Source: an uncultured Pseudomonadales bacterium
Lineage (GTDB): Bacteria > Pseudomonadota > Gammaproteobacteria > Pseudomonadales > Cellvibrionaceae
Direction: 5' to 3'
Length of the DNA stretch: 7,318 bases
NCBI GenBank assembly: GCA_938048505.1
Contig: CALIUX010000280.1
Span: 1-7,318 of the forward strand
Under the pieces are notes generated by a model. It did not search any database and was not told the DNA's origin. It worked only from the letters and a program-made list of their open reading frames with translations. The position numbers were made by a program, and so were the translations under genes. Below are positions 4,877 through 7,318 of this stretch, piece by piece (position 1 is the stretch's first letter; every line of letters starts with the position of its first letter).

Positions 4877-6898
4877 CTAGTCATTAAACATATCGAATAT
4901 ATTATTGACGGTTTCCTTGGCGCGTGTTTCTAATTGAGCCTGAGTCGCTTGGCCAAAGCCTTCTAATTCTAGGTCTTCTTCTGGAATTTCTTCGATAAAA
5001 CGGCTCATGCTCGTCTCTGTTTTCTCACCAAATTGTTTTCTGCTGGCGCTCAATGTCATAGTAAGGTTTTTTTGAGCGCGCGTAATGCCTACATAGCATA
5101 AGCGGCGTTCTTCCTCGATATTGTCGTCATCAATACTGTTACGATGCGGTAAAAGCTCCTCTTCCATGCCCATTAAAAATACACGTGGGAACTCTAAGCC
5201 TTTGCTGGCATGCAGTGTCATCAATTGCACGCGGTCTGAGTCATCCTCTTCCTCTTGCCGTTCCATTAAGTCCATTAATAGCAGTTTTGCAATGGCATTT
5301 TTCACAAAAGCTTCATTGTCTTCTGCTTCCTCGTCGCGCGAAATGGCGTTTTCAATATTAGATAGAAGAAATTCAATATTTTGCATACGCCTCTCAGCGA
5401 CTTTGGCGCTGCTGGCATTTTGGAATAGCCAAGCTTCGTAATCAATGTCGTCTATCATGCCGCGAATGGCATTCATAGGGTTATTCTGAGCGCAGTTATT
5501 GCGTATACGTGTTAGCCACGATGCAAATTCTCGAAGTCGCTGGAGCCCTTGATCTGGGAGGACTGTTTGCAGCCCCACCTCATTGCATGCCGTTAATAAG
5601 CCAATTTCGCGTTCTGTGGCATAGCGACCCAGTGCTTCTAGTGTGCTGGTACCGATTTGTCGCCTTGGGGTATTAATAATGCGCAAAAAAGCATTGTCAT
5701 CGTCGTGATTAATGAGCAGGCGAAGGTACGCCATGATGTCTTTGATCTCTGTACGAGAGAAAAAGCTTGTGCCACCACTCATAGCGTAAGGCACTTGGTT
5801 TTGTTGCAGTTTGAGCTCTAGGATGCGGCTTTGGTGATTGCCGCGATATAACACCGCAAAGTCTTTAAAGTGAAGCCCGTGGCGCATTTTTTGACTGAGG
5901 ATGTCTGTTGCGACCCGTTCGGCCTCGGCATCTTCGTTGGGGCAGCGAATAAGTCGCAAAGGATCACCTAAACCAAAATCACTCCAGAGCGTTTTGGTGA
6001 ATTCATGAGGGTTATGGCTGATGACTGCATTCGCAACACGCAGAATACGGGCAGTGGAGCGATAGTTTTGCTCTAACTTAACGACATGTAATGTGGGGAA
6101 GTCTTGTTTGAGTAAGCTCAAATTTTCTGGCCGTGCTCCACGCCAAGCATAAATACTCTGGTCATCATCCCCTACAACCGTTAGCCCGCCGCGGCCCCCA
6201 ACCAGTTGTTTTACGAGTTGGTACTGGCTCTCATTGGTGTCTTGGTATTCATCTACAAGTAAGTAGCGGAGTTTATGTTGCCAGCGGCCTAGCGTTTCTG
6301 GGCTATTCAAAAAAAGATTGACAGGTAGGCAAATCAAGTCATCAAAGTCGACGGCGTTGTAGGCTTGGAGTGCTTGGTTGTAGCGTTCAAATACCTGTGC
6401 AACGCCTAGCTCGCCAACGCTATCTGCCTGATTCAGTGCCTGTTGTGGTGTAATCATGGCGCTTTTGAAGTTTGAAATTTCACTTTGTACTAAGTCAACG
6501 CTGTCACTCTCTAAATCATTATGTTTCAGCATGATTTCTTTGAGCAGACCTTTGGCATCTTCTGCATCAAAGATTGAAAACCCACTTTTTAAACCGAGTG
6601 CTTTATGTTCTCGTCGAATAATATTCAACCCTAAGTTGTGAAAGGTTGATACCGTCAAGCCATGTGAGGCTTTTCCTTTAACCAGCTTGCTGACACGCTC
6701 TTTCATTTCTTTTGCGGCTTTATTGGTAAAGGTAACCGCTGCGATATTGCGTGCTCCAAACCCGCATTCTTCAATAAGGTAAGCAATTTTACGGGTGATC
6801 ACACTTGTCTTTCCCGACCCTGCTCCCGCCAACACGAGACAAGGGCCTGCGATATAGTGAACAGCTTCTTTTTGGCGAGGGTTAAGGGCGTTAGCCAT
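4877..6898 (-). CDS. rep: ATP-dependent DNA helicase Rep
   Basis: This 673-residue superfamily 1A helicase moves 3' to 5' on single-stranded DNA and helps replication forks pass protein blocks. All motifs are present: Q motif with Q9, Walker A AGAGSGKT (24-31), Ia VTFTNKAA (55-62), Ib TFHNLG (85-90), Walker B DEYQD (216-220), III VVGDDDQSIYAWRGA (241-255), IV LEQNYRS (275-281), V LMTLHASKGLEF (559-570) and VI RRLCYVGITRA (598-608). Segments such as GPCLVLAGAGSGKT and YRGNHQSR match E. coli Rep, which from memory has the same length, better than UvrD or PcrA. The start at 6898 aligns two residues before the E. coli start, although the ribosome binding site is poor (GAG about 11 bases upstream). 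The C-terminal tail is acidic (ending DMFND), unlike the basic E. coli tail. It lies 90 bases after ilvY and may share transcripts with it. Confidence 0.96.
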   Translation of the reverse strand: MANALNPRQKEAVHYIAGPCLVLAGAGSGKTSVITRKIAYLIEECGFGARNIAAVTFTNKAAKEMKERVSKLVKGKASHGLTVSTFHNLGLNIIRREHKALGLKSGFSIFDAEDAKGLLKEIMLKHNDLESDSVDLVQSEISNFKSAMITPQQALNQADSVGELGVAQVFERYNQALQAYNAVDFDDLICLPVNLFLNSPETLGRWQHKLRYLLVDEYQDTNESQYQLVKQLVGGRGGLTVVGDDDQSIYAWRGARPENLSLLKQDFPTLHVVKLEQNYRSTARILRVANAVISHNPHEFTKTLWSDFGLGDPLRLIRCPNEDAEAERVATDILSQKMRHGLHFKDFAVLYRGNHQSRILELKLQQNQVPYAMSGGTSFFSRTEIKDIMAYLRLLINHDDDNAFLRIINTPRRQIGTSTLEALGRYATEREIGLLTACNEVGLQTVLPDQGLQRLREFASWLTRIRNNCAQNNPMNAIRGMIDDIDYEAWLFQNASSAKVAERRMQNIEFLLSNIENAISRDEEAEDNEAFVKNAIAKLLLMDLMERQEEEDDSDRVQLMTLHASKGLEFPRVFLMGMEEELLPHRNSIDDDNIEEERRLCYVGITRAQKNLTMTLSASRKQFGEKTETSMSRFIEEIPEEDLELEGFGQATQAQLETRAKETVNNIFDMFND

Positions 6899-6988
6899 CG
6901 ATTTTACAGCTCATTTTGGTTGGGGAAGTTGAGGGGAATCATAGGTATTTGAAACAATTTTACGCCCAGTGATAGCCAATATCGAGCG
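6899..6988. other. 90-bp ilvY-rep intergenic gap with a possible -10 element
   Basis: On the minus strand TATGAT (6943-6938) matches the sigma-70 -10 consensus at 5 of 6 positions and lies about 40 bases before the rep ATG. No convincing -35 is found 16-18 bases upstream of it. No hairpin plus T run is visible after ilvY. rep may therefore be read from this weak element, from ilvY transcripts, or both. Confidence 0.3.
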
Positions 6989-7318
6989 CTATTCCTCTTG
7001 CAATGAGAGTTGCTCCCAGAATGCTTTCACAACAGGGCTTTTAAGGCGTTTTTGTCGTACACATAAGCCGACCTCATAAGATTCTAAATCGGGTTGATAG
7101 TCAAATAGGGTGACTTTTTGGACTAGCGGGCTGTTATCGAGGACGATCTTAGGGACTAAGCCAATACCAAACCCCAAACTGACCATGCTTACAATCGCTT
7201 CATTGCCTGATACTTGTGCATATATGTGTGGTGATATCTTGTGTTTTTGGCACCATTGATCCATACGTTTTCGTGCTAAGCCCTGCTCTGAAAGGATCAA
7301 GGGAATTTGTGCAAATTG
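6989..7318 (-). CDS. ilvY: LysR-family regulator IlvY, C-terminal part only
   Basis: The frame is open from the window edge (first visible residues QFAQIPLILSEQG) to TAG at 6991-6989, giving the last 109 residues of a protein that would normally be about 290-300 long. The DNA-binding helix-turn-helix lies outside the window. The visible part is the second half of the LysR effector-binding domain: EQGLARKRMDQWCQKHKIS, then VSGNEAIVSMVSLGFGIGLVPKIVL, then ENSP-like DNSP, and VKAFWEQL at the end. These segments correspond closely to E. coli IlvY, which activates the divergent gene ilvC (ketol-acid reductoisomerase) when acetolactate or acetohydroxybutyrate binds. If the usual arrangement holds, ilvC lies just beyond the right edge on the plus strand. 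The truncation comes from the window, not from a mutation. Confidence 0.85.
   Translation of the reverse strand, partial: QFAQIPLILSEQGLARKRMDQWCQKHKISPHIYAQVSGNEAIVSMVSLGFGIGLVPKIVLDNSPLVQKVTLFDYQPDLESYEVGLCVRQKRLKSPVVKAFWEQLSLQEE

Noticed and set aside
5121..5441. 106-codon plus-strand open frame opposite rep
   Set aside because: Its serine-rich translation is the reverse of acidic and aliphatic codons in rep, which is a well-matched conserved gene.

Overview
This window reads entirely right to left: four genes on the minus strand and no credible gene on the plus strand. It looks like chromosomal DNA from a Gram-negative gammaproteobacterium. The right half is housekeeping: the 3' end of an ilvY-type LysR regulator, then a complete Rep DNA helicase. 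Both resemble the Escherichia coli proteins closely. The left half is accessory. It encodes an outer-membrane-type lipoprotein with a long serine-rich linker, a habit best known from marine polysaccharide degraders of the Cellvibrio/Saccharophagus/Teredinibacter group. That placement is an inference from protein style, not a measured phylogeny.

Layout from right to left. ilvY (7318 to 6989) is cut by the window edge and has only its last 109 residues. A 90-bp gap follows. rep (6898 to 4877) has all superfamily 1A helicase motifs intact. A 294-bp gap (4876 to 4583) holds the likely control region of the next operon: a perfect -35 hexamer, a 26-bp near-palindrome, a widely spaced 9-bp inverted repeat and a weak CRP-like site. 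The two-gene unit then begins. The first gene (4582 to 1478) encodes a 1034-residue lipoprotein with a c-type haem domain, a malectin-like carbohydrate-binding domain set between thrombospondin type 3 (calcium-type) repeats, and the set of 'planctomycete cytochrome' domains DUF1587/1595/1592/1588/1585, including a second CxxCH. The second gene starts 2 bases after it (1475 to beyond base 1) and encodes a Tat-exported DUF1552 protein, missing only its C-terminus at the window edge.

How the genes may work together. The DUF1592-type cytochrome and the DUF1552 protein are a recurrent gene pair in Planctomycetes and myxobacteria, with no established biochemical role that I know of. Here the ribosome binding site of the second gene lies in the last codons of the first, so the two proteins are probably made together. 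One is predicted to be anchored in the outer membrane with two haems and a sugar-binding module; the other crosses the inner membrane already folded. The best reading is a surface or periplasmic redox enzyme system aimed at a carbohydrate or another polymer. This is a hypothesis. It is the most interesting content of the window, along with an unexplained six-cysteine insertion in the cytochrome and an altered HXXSHH signature in the DUF1552 protein.

No tRNA, rRNA, CRISPR array, insertion sequence or phage gene was seen.
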